In this document: one piece after another, positions 1-11,502 of the stretch
Numbering within the stretch: position 1 is the stretch's first letter
Layout: each line of letters begins with the position of its first letter
Origin: Enoplolaimus lenunculus
Lineage: Eukaryota > Nematoda > Enoplea > Enoplida > Thoracostomopsidae
DNA: 64,000 nt
NCBI GenBank assembly: GCA_030248215.1
Contig: JASANG010001428.1
Location: 1 to 64,000 of the forward strand
Direction of reading: 5' to 3'
Position numbers and translations under genes: made by a program
Notes under the pieces: model-generated
What the model saw: the letters and a program-made list of their open reading frames with translations, nothing else
The model's database searches: none
What the model was told of the DNA's origin: nothing

Positions 1-255
1 TATAAAAGGTAATTTAATTTCTGATTCGATTTCAACGCAAAAAAATTTCTACGCAAAAACAATATCAAACTCAACACAAAACGTCCGTCCGACATACAAT
101 TGACATCGGTGCTATAAAAGACGTGGCCCATGTAAAGATCAAGGGCGGAATGTTTTTATGTAGTTAGCGGAAATCTAGACGGTCGTAACACCCTGCAATC
201 GTTTATAAACTGTTTAATCGTTAAATCTTCGTTAGAAAAATCCAATGATTCAGAG

Positions 256-641
256 CAGGGTGCAACCGGAATTATAAACTACGGGGAACCGGAAAGTGAA
301 AAAATACCGGAACCGGCAAATAAAAATACTTGTTACCGAAAAATTCATTTTTAACGCTATGTTACCACTTTTTTAATGCAGTAAACACGCCACTTAAAAT
401 GTCAAAAACCTGAAACAACTGCAGTAGATCAAAACATATGATAAATTATGGAGTATGGCACAATTTAAACATCTTGGCAATACACGTTTTAGAGAAATAA
501 TTTAGAATAATATGCCATTTTTTGTAAAATTTTCGAATGAGAAAATTCTCAAACCCAAAAATACCGGATTTATTACCGGAACCGTATATAGTGAAAAATA
601 CTGCATTTCCTTACCGGAACCGGAATTCCGGTGGCACCCTG
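256..641. repeat. hAT-type MITE, CAGGGTGCAACCGG family
   Basis: The ends are inverted: CAGGGTGCAACCGGAATT on the left and a matching CCGGTGGCACCCTG on the right. The 8 bases before the element (ATTCAGAG) and after it (TTTCAGAG) agree at 7 of 8 positions, which fits the 8-bp target-site duplication (TSD) of hAT transposons. There is no transposase. Relatives lie at 34995-35335, 37974-38364 and 50338-50715, all with alternating CCGGAA/TTCCGG motifs near their ends. Confidence 0.7.
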
Positions 642-2030
642 TTTCAGAGGCAAGAAAACTTGTGTTTAGCAACATCTGTAAGTCATTAGGTTTATACTCG
701 CTTAGGGTTATACTATATATTAATTGTTTAAGATTATTAGTTTATATATTAATTATTTAAGATTATTAGTTTATTTCTCTTCGAAACCTATTGTACACAT
801 TGCCATTGTGATTTTTGTGAGTGACCTCATAGATGCATTAACAGCACAGCGTCACTCGTCTAAAAATATTAACGAAAATCTAATTTTATGTGAAATTAAC
901 TAGTAATCCGTAGTTGCACACATGTGAAACTCTTGGTTTTGGGAATGTCTTATAATATTGTATTCAAAGTGACAGTTCGCTTTTATCACCGTTTTATACG
1001 GCACAGCTTGTTTGACGCTTTACGAATTGTACATTACACTACAAGCACAATCTTTTTAGAACATACGATTAAAATTAGCACTCATACATATTGAGAACTT
1101 GGCATTTAAGCTGGGAATTGAAATTTTAGTGAGATTTTGGGAAATTGTGCTAAGTCCAAGCCTAATCCTAAGCCAAAACATAGGTTTAAGCCTAATCCTA
1201 GTTTTCTTCAGCTTTAATATAATATAGATATATAATGAATTTTACCGATTAACAACGCCAAACAAAAACGCCAATTTTTCAACAAAAGAAATATGATAAA
1301 TTCGAGTTTTAGCTGAATGTTTTCTTGAATTTGGTAACAAATTATATAATTTCTGTCACTTTTCGATTTATTTATCTCGTAAGTTTTATATATTTATATA
1401 TACATATTAAAACTTTTCTATTTAATTATATATCATAACATTGTATGAAATTAAATTTTGACATTTTGCAGCTTGTCCGAATAAAGGATAACATATTATT
1501 TTTGTACTTTTGTTCAGAAGCATTCAGCAGTACTAGGGTCCAACGCGAGTTGGTGACCTTAATCCCAATTTTTTTCTCGGGTAAAATGCACTGCTATTTT
1601 ATATATATTCTACAGCAATTTGTTGATCCTACGTCAACTGTTAATATATTGGTCGTATTTCCGGTACCGACCTCCATCATTTCAAATATATGGTTAAGCC
1701 ACTATGCGTTTCGTTTGATATGCTTCACAAACTAAACTTAGTAATTTTTGCTAATTAAATAACTCTTATTTGGCGCGCGGTCTTAACCGTAAAATTAGTT
1801 TCGAACTAAAATCCAACTGAAAGTACATCATCATTTTGGACGGCTGCTTTTAGACATTGCTAATGAACAACAATAAGACAAGAGTTAGAAGCTTCATGAT
1901 TTTTACAGGAAAAGTAATTGAAATTTTTTAAAATACATATGTAAGTACCCAATAGATTTTTCGGCTAAATTTATGTATGTATTGAGCGCAGAAATAACGA
2001 CACCCAAGAATGTGACGCTTTTCAGCACTG
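642..2030. other. AT-rich intergenic, no gene recognised
   Basis: I see no convincing coding exon on either strand. Around 1147-1205 there is a degenerate tract of AAGCCTAATCCTAAGCC type, the reverse complement of TTAGGC-like hexamers, probably a decayed copy of the repeat at 4496-4625. The rest is low-complexity AT-rich sequence. Confidence 0.4.
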
Positions 2031-2315
2031 TAGTGACCCGAAAAAGACGGGGGAGATTGCGATTTATTTTTAACCAGCCCTCCGCCGCCCTTCGTTACTG
2101 ATATATACGGTTTCCAAATATCCGTTGAATTAAACGTTTATTTGTCTTTTATCGAAAATTTGAGCGATAAAGCAAAGTTATACTTAGGGATGTACTTTCA
2201 TAATCTAAGCATGCTTTAAAGTTTCGAACTCAACATTATTTGGGCCTGGAGTAATTTATGCACTACAAATCAGGATAATTGACATTTATTGACTTTAATT
2301 AGGGTTAAAAGACTG
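2031..2315 (+). repeat. Dispersed repeat, copy 1 of a pair
   Basis: This block matches 5853-6190 over its length: both start near GTGACCCGAA..AAGACGGGG, share CCGCCCTTCGTTACTGATATA and TCCGTTGAATTAAA, and end near TTAATTAGGGTT. The two copies are diverged with indels. No coding sequence or clear terminal repeat is seen, so the class is unknown. Confidence 0.6.
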
Positions 2316-4495
2316 TCCGCTTACCACATCTTGTTCGGGGCACTACAAAATATATACGCCAAGGCTCATATACACTTCTCTTACATTTACATATGTATAC
2401 TTAGGCTTCGCATTCCTGTTGCGATCGTGAGCCCTGTCCCCATGCGGGTTACCGAGACCCTCATAAGATTCAATGATGTCACCGAAAGATTGTGGCCCAT
2501 AACTGCGCCAACGAGGCCTCCGTGCCGTTTGCAGAGCTTATACAAAAGAATAATATTCTGATTATCAATCTAGTCGGTATATTTTACACACTCCTGCATA
2601 TTCGATATTTAAGACGCCTACAGGTTTTCGAAATCAATACGTACTGCAAAAATTCCTCGAGTGGAACCAGAACGTATCTGTTCAGTCACCTGGAGTGAGG
2701 CCAATTGAGGGGTCGAGGCCCTCCTGCCATGATAGGCATGCTAGCCTCGCATTGTAGCGTACGCTTCAGCCTAAGAGTCAACCACAAATGAGGGGGAAAA
2801 TGTACAAGAGCCTAGTACACCGAATTTTATATAGTAAGTAATATTTCAATTCTAACAGAAGCAAATAGAATAGCTTCCACTGCCATCTTCAGAAAAATTA
2901 TGCGTAACTAAAGGAGAGTGAAATGATAACGTTTAATCCCTAAGAGATGTATCTAGAGTTACCCATTAGTAGTGAACCATGCATATATAATGCCTAGCAG
3001 CATGCCCCATAAAGTATGTCCGACCTTCTCTAGTATGTTGAATTGGCTACGTGACAACTCTACAGCAAAAACCTCTGACGTCCATCGGCTGATCTTAGAC
3101 GTTGATTGAAAGTTGTTTATAATCAGCTAAAACATTTCACTATTATACTGATAGAACTAAAATGCTTATTAATATTTTAGGTTAATTTCATAAATTGAAC
3201 AAAATTTGTCACTATATTCCGCGAATTCAATTCTCTTAGAGCTTAGCGTTGAAACAAAATAATTAATAACTTTTTAAAATTTCAGCTAAGCGGCGAAAAA
3301 TTTGTGGCAGTTTTAAATGATAATTGCTGTTAAGCGAATGCCCACTGGCGAAAATCCAAGGCACCCATGCCTAGGCCTATCAACAGGGGCCTACGCCGAA
3401 CTTTGTTCACATTGCGAAATACTTTTGGCCAGGATACAAATGCAAACAAAAACAACAACTGTAGTGCAAGTAAAGTACTTACCACCTCCGTGCAGACATT
3501 TTGTTCACTCTCTAACTGATACATTTATGACTACATTAAAAGAATTGTCAGTTCTCCTTGTCCCTTATATGTTAGTCTTCTTGTAATCTCTCTGACAAGT
3601 TCATGGTAACGGAACAGATCAAAAGTGTTCTTAATTTTGCTCAGGAGCCTTACATACGTCATATCCTGAATGAAACAGTTGGAGATATACACATCAATAT
3701 TGGTTTAACATTCGGCCGACGTTCGATTTATACAACTTCGTTCGCTGCAGAAAACGGACATATTAAAATCTGCGACAGACAATGCCTCAAACTACATAAT
3801 TTTATAACAACTTGTTTCATTCAAAAAACGAAAATATTAACGAAATGTGCTTCAAAAAATGTAATTAAAGCACACATTGTTCAAAGTTGTTTTATTCTGA
3901 TTTTTATTTAAAATATTGTTTTGACTCAAAATATTCTGCTAAAAAGACGTAAATAATTCTATAATTATAAATTTTTGTGCGTCACCTACAGTGCGATCCC
4001 ATTATATTTTGTTTTATTAGAAACGCTTGAGCGACTCTTGAATTCACTGCAGCAGTTAGTTCACTTATGACCATAAAATTGTCTGGGATTATGTAGGTTT
4101 TCTTATTTTTTTAATGTGTTGCTAATGAAAAGCAATAAATAGGACATTTTTTCCAACACAGCGCTACAAGATAGCCCGAGATCCGATCCAGAGATTCGAA
4201 CGAAGCAAAATCTCATGCGTAGTTAAAGTCACGTTAAAATTTCCTAATCAATAAAAATGTATGGTCACAGACGTGTTTATTGCGTCATTATTAAGTATTA
4301 ATTTAAATTTTGAACAGTTTCCGCTTCGAACACTGTCCGAAATTTATAGGCTCGCTGAGCAACATAAACTTTTGTAAAATCTTATTACCAAAAGAATTCT
4401 ACCGAATCCATAGTCACGCTCCGGTTTAAACACACTTTGTTGGGACGATGTTAAAAGATGAAGGCGGAACGTTTTTCTGTAGAACTGCAATAGAC
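2316..4495. other. Intergenic, no gene recognised
   Basis: Open frames at 3317-3586 and 3603-3911 are short, lack recognisable domains and have no splice-site support joining them. No repeat structure was recognised here by eye. It could hold unrecognised noncoding or lineage-specific sequence. Confidence 0.35.
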
Positions 4496-4625
4496 TAAGC
4501 TTAGGCTTTAGACTATTTTTTCATAGGCTTAGGCTTAAATTTAGGTTTATACGCTTCGGCTTAGGCTTAGGAATATGCTTATACTACTGTTACGGTCCTA
4601 CATTGACCATTTTGTTGGTGTATGG
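4496..4625 (+). repeat. MITE-like repeat carrying TTAGGC-like tracts
   Basis: The block contains several short runs of the hexamer, such as CATAGGCTTAGGCTTA and CGGCTTAGGCTTAGGAAT, followed by a shared tail ATGCTTATACTACTGTTACGG. Related blocks lie at 42888-43004 and 44713-44882, where inverted ends (CATGTTAC/GTAACAT) are clear. Here only part of the family structure is visible. Confidence 0.45.
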
Positions 4626-5199
4626 TCATATTTAGGTCAAAAACACAATCGGTCATGCTTACAAAAGGATTGTTGTTACCCTGCTGCTTCACCAATGGTT
4701 TTTTATGAAAACCAGCGCAATCTTTAGCTCCCAATAATCCTCATCATGGGAGCCCATCAACGCAAGGGTCGCATCATAAAATTACAACACAACATTATAT
4801 GCGTTAAACTTTTATTTCAACTGTAACACTATTGCTAAACATTAAAGATCATTTTTCGCTCGCTGTTAACGTTCGTAAGCATAAGTCGCAATGTCTTCAC
4901 CTGAAAACAGTTGAACAACTCTTGATTTTTAGAGACCTTCGCATTGATGTTGTGGGGAGCCCCCCTGACACCAATTTGGAACACCACTGTTGAAATCGAT
5001 ATTTTCCCGTTTTAACAACAACACTGTATAATCATATATGAATAATGTAAAACAATATCACTAAAATTAAAATCAAACCTTTACTATATATATACTACAC
5101 TTCAATTTATATATACAATATATATATGTAGTTATATATATATATATATATATTTATAAGTGATGGGCGTCGGATTTGTTTTTGTATCCGAATATCCCA
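4626..5199. other. Intergenic with a TA microsatellite
   Basis: No gene is seen. A (TA)n microsatellite of about 20 bp lies at 5133-5153. The remainder is AT-rich unique-looking sequence. Confidence 0.4.
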
Positions 5200-7487
5200 C
5201 AAGCTGATTGTTAACGTAAAACATACAAATCTAAAAATAGTTATTTACCAGAGGTAGTGGCACTACGTGTATTGAGCGAAGCTCGAACACACTCAATACT
5301 TATTCACATTCTTCGCACCCAGAAACCCTTCAGTAACCCTAATAATTAGCGAAATATTGCAAAAAGTCCTAACTTAGGCTTATCAATTGCGCTACGGTTA
5401 ACATGCAGATTTGATTCTGAAGTTGAGTAGACAACTTATTCAAATTCCTCGCACCCAAAAACAATTTATTGCTCAAATTCAATTGCTTGTAACCCTAAAA
5501 ATTAGTGAAATATTGCAAAAAATCATAATTCTGGCTTATTAATTATGCTAATATACAAGTTAGCTATTAGCTCACTATTCAATTATCAGTTTTGGAGATT
5601 TGTAGACAATTTATTCAGATTCCTCATGAACAAAAACCTTTTAGTACTGAAGTTACATTACAATTTTCCCTCTCAGAAAACTTTTTGGTGAAAAATAGCG
5701 TTTCAAAACATGTACCAGGCGCCGATCAGAAGTTTCTGGATCCGCCGCTGAAAGCGGGACACCACTAAAAGTAACACCGGCTGATGTTTGCACAATCAAG
5801 CATAGGTATATTTCAATCTGGTTCTTTCTCCCTGGACCGCAAAACGACTTACTGCAGTGACCCGAATAAGACGGGGGGCTGATATTTATTTGGCCTCTCC
5901 AGAGGGTGCCCCCTTGTTATTCGTTTACGCACTGTTATTTATTTTTAACCCACGCTTCGCCGCCCTTCGTTACTGATATATATCTGGTACTGCAATTATC
6001 CGTTGAATTAAAAGTTTACTTGTCTTGTGTCAATAGCTTGAGCGGTAACAAGGTTATACTTAGAAATGTACTTTCAAAATTCAAGTACGCCTTAAAGTTT
6101 GGAACACAAATTATTTGGTCCTGAAGTCTTTTATGCGCCACAATTAGGGTTAATTGCCATTTATAGACTCTAATTAGGGTTTAGGGACTCTATCCCCTTA
6201 CGGACTCTTATTAGGGATACGGACTGCTGCAGTGGTTTTAAATCCGACGGAGCCAAACCGAATCAATTCAATGGTTTTAAATGAGACGGAGCCAAACCAA
6301 ATCGATTCAATTTCAGGTGGCCAACGCAAATATTTATTAGCCAGTCAGTAATAATCTTCTATTTAACGAATACCCAGGCCAGAACTATTGAGGCAGTTGC
6401 AGAATAAATAATTAGATTTTAGAATAGTATGTTTCAGGGTTGTTTGCCGGAAAAACGGTTTCTTCCATTTTTTCTGTTTTCTCCGAGGGGGTTGGAAAAA
6501 AATTGAAAAATGTTAAACGATTCTTAAATATAATTTGCAACTAAACGTTTTTAGATGACATGTAACTAATTTCGTCAACAGTGGGGCGAAAGTTAGGTCG
6601 CTCAAATTGAAAGCTTGCATTTACCGTATGGTTTAACACAAAAATACGCCTAGCTTCACTCGCTTTGCTCGCGAGGTTGCAGCAATTGAGAGGCTTTAAT
6701 GGTAGAAAAACTCAAAAGTGCCTTGGGATTTAATATAATACAAAAACAAGTGTGACTTGTTTAGCTCGCTCCACTCATGAGTTTCTGATGTTCTGATGCC
6801 CTCCCTTGATTATTCCACGCTCAACATTAATTTTTCAAAAAATTCCAATGTTTAAGGTACAAATTTCCCATTGGACCCAAGATTATTATGTCGAAAAATC
6901 AGTCAAATTATATACCATTAGACACATGTTTCGGAGTTAAGACGGATATTGTTAAATGTTCCCCCAATCCGACGTCTGGATAACGAGTTATTTTTAAATA
7001 ACTAAATTTGGCGCCGAACTATGATCGCTGGCAGCGCGCCAAATGAGTTATTTGACAACAACTCGTTAAACATACTTCTTATTGCAGAAAGTTTAACACC
7101 ACTCGACTCAACTCTGTAAATTGTGTGAAATGATATACATAATTTGTCCAACTTTTCGAATAAAATTATTGGGTCCCAAGGTGCTGAACTTTTGGCCTTA
7201 AAAATATATTTTACAAAAATTCAGATTTGGGTATGGAATGATCAGGTGATATCATCAGAAGTTCAAACATCACTAATTATTAGGGTTACTAAAGGGTTTT
7301 AGGGTGCGAAGAATGTGAATATGTAAATTGTTTACAAACGTCCAAAGCTGATAAATGAATAATTACCTAACTAATTTGCGTATTAGCTTAATTGTTGAGT
7401 GTGTTCGAGCTTCGCTCAATACATTTAGTGCCACTAGGACTGATAAATAACTATTTTTAGATTTGTATGTTTTACGCTAATAACAAG
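5200..7487. repeat. Foldback-like element with long inverted arms
   Basis: The left arm (about 5200-5350) and right arm (about 7270-7487) are inverted copies. Both contain GTAAAACATACAAATCTAAA, the block GTATTGAGCGAAGCTCGAAC, and further in AACCCTAATAATTA with CTTCGCACCC. That gives arms near 200 bp on an element of about 2.3 kb. No transposase frame is visible inside; the interior holds the dispersed repeat copy at 5853-6190 and other AT-rich sequence. Arm fragments recur at 30848-31560 and inside 53757-54534. The superfamily cannot be assigned. Confidence 0.6.
5853..6190 (+). repeat. Dispersed repeat, copy 2 of a pair
   Basis: This is the partner of 2031-2315, starting at GTGACCCGAATAAGACGGGG and sharing CGCCCTTCGTTACTGATATA. 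It carries an extra stretch of about 50 bp near its start (GGCCTCTCCAGAGGGTGCCC region) absent from the first copy. It lies within the foldback-like element. Confidence 0.6.
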
Positions 7488-7659
7488 TATTTTTGGGCAA
7501 ACGCAGACTAAGTGTGGGACAAGCAATCACTCAGATCAAGAATGAATACGTTTTTTTCCGGTCATAATTTTTTGCCAGAAAAACAACCCTGGTATGTTTT
7601 ACGCTCATAACACTCACCTTGTGGGTCAGGGTACCTCCTTTAGAGCAACTAGTTAAAAT

Positions 7660-8142
7660 CGAGTTCCAGATATCGGAAATAGAAAATTTAATTTCGGATA
7701 TCCGGATAAATATCCGGAAAGGAACTACATTTATAATTTCAAACTCCAAGGGCGAAGTAATTGATCACCAACTTTTCATATATTCAACAAGATGTAAAAA
7801 AAAGAAATGTTTTCTTATACTGAATTATAAAAACTTTTCTGGCAGTAACTGTGATTGGAAAAAACCAAAGTCAAACAGCTGCAAATTTTACAAACGATAT
7901 ACACCGAAAAAACAAAATCTACTCACAAAAATCGTTAAGTAGGTAGTTCAGTATTCTGACTGAGATTTGAATACATTTCTTTTCGTTAGCTCCAGCTATA
8001 TAGTGATAAAGTATGCAAATTATTCCAAACAATTTTTTACACAACAGCATTTCAGATATCCGGATATATTCGGATACATATTTCATTTCGGATTACTTAT
8101 ATCCGGATATTTTGCATATTCTGATATCCGGTTCTGATCTAC
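7660..8142. repeat. Repeat with GATATCCGG-rich inverted ends
   Basis: Both edges are rich in GATATCCGGATA-like motifs in opposite orientation: CCAGATATCGGAAATAG on the left and CTGATATCCGGTTCTG on the right. The middle is AT-rich and noncoding. It is probably another short non-autonomous DNA element, but no clean TSD was found. Confidence 0.4.
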
Positions 8143-9932
8143 AATATGTACTTGCTTATGAGCAATTTTCTTCGCAACACCAAATAAATCTACCTACTTA
8201 ATTTTCAAATAATACATAAATTCGCGTTGGCCTCCTGAAATAACGTTTGTTTAGCTTGTCTTCGTATGCTTTAAATCACTGCAACAGACAGGTCTACCAA
8301 ATACACTTTTTTGTATTATGTGTTCTTACATTCAAAAGGCAAGATAAACGCTGAATCAAAAATTGGGATCTGAAGCTCAACCAAACGTCCAAGATGTTAC
8401 ACTTAGGCTTCGGGACCTGAGCCCAATTTGAAATATCGTTGATGTTCGATTATTTATATACGCTCTTAAGAATATAAACGAAACAACTCGTTTTACATGT
8501 ATTAAAATCAGAGAATTAAATCTTGAACAGACAACTATATATTTCTTGACTCGTGTATTTACTTCAGATTCGTATTTTTGAGCTGGCTGTTGAAGACTGT
8601 GTCAAATACCAAATATTCTAGCTTTGAATATTTAAGAAAGTAGGAGTCTTGAAATTGCAAAAAAAATTTTTGCGTCTGACATTCATAGTGTTGTCAGAAC
8701 ACAAAATCTGAAAGTAATGCACTGAACATTGGTCTCTGCAAATGCGCCCTTGTTTAGAGATGCCGCGTTTTCAACATGTTAACAGAAAAAGTTTTATATA
8801 CTGTCCTATTTTTAACGTGCAATATTTTTAAAATCATGAATTACTTAAATGTATCAAAGATTCTTTTATTCGTCGTGATCTGATATCTCAATCGCCAACC
8901 GTTTGTCTAGTGTCAAGTTTCCGGATAAAACGTAACAATAAATGTGAGACCTGCTTTATATGTTTATTTATAATAATTCAATAACATTCCGTAGCATGTT
9001 GTCCACCATTCTATAGTTTTCACTGTTATTTTATAGCAGGATGTTCTACCAACAGAACCGCTGGATTATAATATTTATTCAGCAATATATCTATCGATAC
9101 TATTAAAGCTGGAACGCCCACATACGTATTTGGGCAACATTTCAGCTAACTGCATATATTAATATTTTGTAAGCAAAAGATGTGTATACAAATTAAGTTT
9201 AACGCGTATTAAGTTATAAACTAAACGTTAGTCTGTTTACAACAACATGAATACGCCACTGTAGCACACTGTATCTTCGAAAACCTTTCAAAATAGATCC
9301 TGTGCGACGTCAATTTTTATTAGAAATAAATTAATTGGTTGTGTACTTTTCTCATCACAGGGGATGAACAGATCATATTTAGCCAATGTATAACTGGGAG
9401 CTGCCGAACCGAACGTGGAAAACCAAGACCCGGAAGTACTACTAAACTAATGTATTTAAATGTCTCCTTTCATGGTTTATTTCGGCAAACTTTATTCCAA
9501 GCATTTTCTTTTATATCGGTTTAGCAAACCGTTTTCCGAGCATTGCATTTGCGATGGTTCGGTTCGGTAAATTTTTTCCCGCGTTTCTCGTTAATATTCC
9601 GATAAAATTCCGCTTAACGCGGGGACGTAGAAAGCTTGCGGGACGACAACCCCTCATCCTGCTGCTTCGTGTCGTTTGCTAATTGCGCAGTGTTTATTAG
9701 GAAATTCTCTAGCCATAACTCTAACGCATTAGGTAGTGGTTAGATTGCGGTAAAATTATCGCCATTTAACTTATCATGACAAACTGCGCCAAACGATATA
9801 AAAAATTTTCAGGCAGAAACAAATCGAATTTTCTGACAATTCAAATTTCGATGTGAAATGATTATGTAGTCATGAGAAGCTTAAATATAAAAGCTTTTAA
9901 AATCCAACCATTTTCAAGCAATTGCCGGCTGG
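8143..9932. other. Intergenic, no gene recognised
   Basis: Nothing coding was recognised on either strand. A somewhat GC-richer patch at 9560-9680 has no domain-bearing frame. Confidence 0.35.
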
Positions 9933-10302
9933 CAGGCACCAAAACGGATACTAAAAATAACGTAAATGGAAACGGAGTGATTAAAATAACGGAAACGGAA
10001 ACGAAAAACGGTTATTGAAGATTAAAAGTTTCAAAAAATATTTTATTTTTCAGCCAAAACAATTGAGGCGTTCTTACATTCACTGGTTTTCAAAAAACCA
10101 AAGAAGACATGGCGGATGCATCGAAAGTTTTTTACGATTTTGGATGAATGTCATAATTATTATTTCATTTCAAGCAGTTGCAGCATAATATCTTTAACCA
10201 AAAATTTCGAGATATATACGTGATTTAAAACTAATTTTGAAAGTAAAAATAAGCGAACTTCCGTTATTTCGATAACGAAAACGGATATCAAGTTACACCA
10301 TG
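9933..10302. repeat. MITE, AACGGAAACGGAAACG family, copy 1
   Basis: The left edge has CAGGCACCAAAACGGATAC and the right edge AACGGATATC..TTACACCATG, in opposite orientation, with subterminal (AACGGA)n-like motifs. It is related to 10618-11037. The ends are eroded and no TSD is clear. Confidence 0.45.
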
Positions 10303-10617
10303 GCGGGCACTAAACGGAGGAAAGCCAAACTTTTTAAGTTAGTCATATTACGTTCTAATTTTTATTCAAAACCAATGTGCTGCAGTACATACTTACAACA
10401 TTACTTAAAATAGACAAACGCATGAGAGCACCTTGGGGTTCTATGCCAAATAATGCTGGTATACATGATGCCATCTTATCACAAAGGCGCGGCTAATGTA
10501 TACGATGCTTTTCCGCACCAGGGAAATGGGACTCAATTAGGCACAATTGCTCTAAAATATATACTAAAACCCAATACGTTACGAGAATTGCACGTGTGTG
10601 CAACTACGGGTTACTAG

Positions 10618-11037
10618 CAGGGTGTACCCGAATATTCGTTTCCGTTTCTTATACCGGTAAAAATTGGTGTCCGTTTCCATTTTCGTTTCCGTTATTGAAA
10701 TACCGGAAATTGTCATTTTTACGTTCAACATTAGTTATAAAATCAACCCATATATCTCGCAATTTTTTGCTACAAATATGTTGCACAACTGCTCGAAATG
10801 AATGAAAAATTGCGAAATTCAGCCAAAATCGTTAAAAATTGCGAAGCATCAGCCATTTTTTCTTTGAAATTTTTGAAAGAGCAGTGAAATTATGCACGCC
10901 TCGATTGTGTTAGCAGAAAAATAAAAAAATATTTTTGAAAGTTTTATACTTGAATATCCGTTTTTCGTTTTCGTTTCCGTTATTTTGGTCACTATCCGTT
11001 TCCGTTTCCGTTGTTTTTACTATTCGTTTACACCCTA
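10618..11037. repeat. hAT-type MITE, AACGGAAACGGAAACG family, copy 2
   Basis: Ends CAGGGTGTACCCG and CGTTTACACCCTA are inverted. The flanks GTTACTAG (left) and GTTACTGG (right) agree at 7 of 8 positions, consistent with an 8-bp hAT TSD. Subterminal CGTTTCCGTTTTCGTTTCCG runs match 9933-10302 and a half copy ending near 14323. No coding sequence. Confidence 0.65.
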
Positions 11038-11502
11038 GTTACTGGTAATCTATAAATGCCGTGGTGCAACCGAAGATAAAAATACAGGAGCTGATGGTCA
11101 ATAAAATTTGCCAAAAGCGGTGGTGAGAAAAATTAAGTTAAAATGATGATTGCAAGGCGTTAGGCAATGTCGGCAATTTTCCTTAAATTTGTACCAAAAG
11201 TTATAGCAAAACGCGCAGAACAAATAGATTTTGTATAAAACTACGCAAAACTACGCTACACATTGCCGGAACCTCCGACAGAAATTCTACCAAAGCTGGC
11301 GGTCGATTTTCTCCCGTAGTCAGACGTAGACTTCCGGCTGTACCTACCCTTATGATAACCACCATACGCCCTTTTTCAACGGTTGGTCATCAAGTTCATT
11401 AACGCGTGCTAACTGACTGCTTAAATTGAGGTTGTTATATACAATCCCCTTGCATTTTCGCTAGTATCAGCCGGTCGTGACACTCAACTGCCGTTATTGC
11501 AC

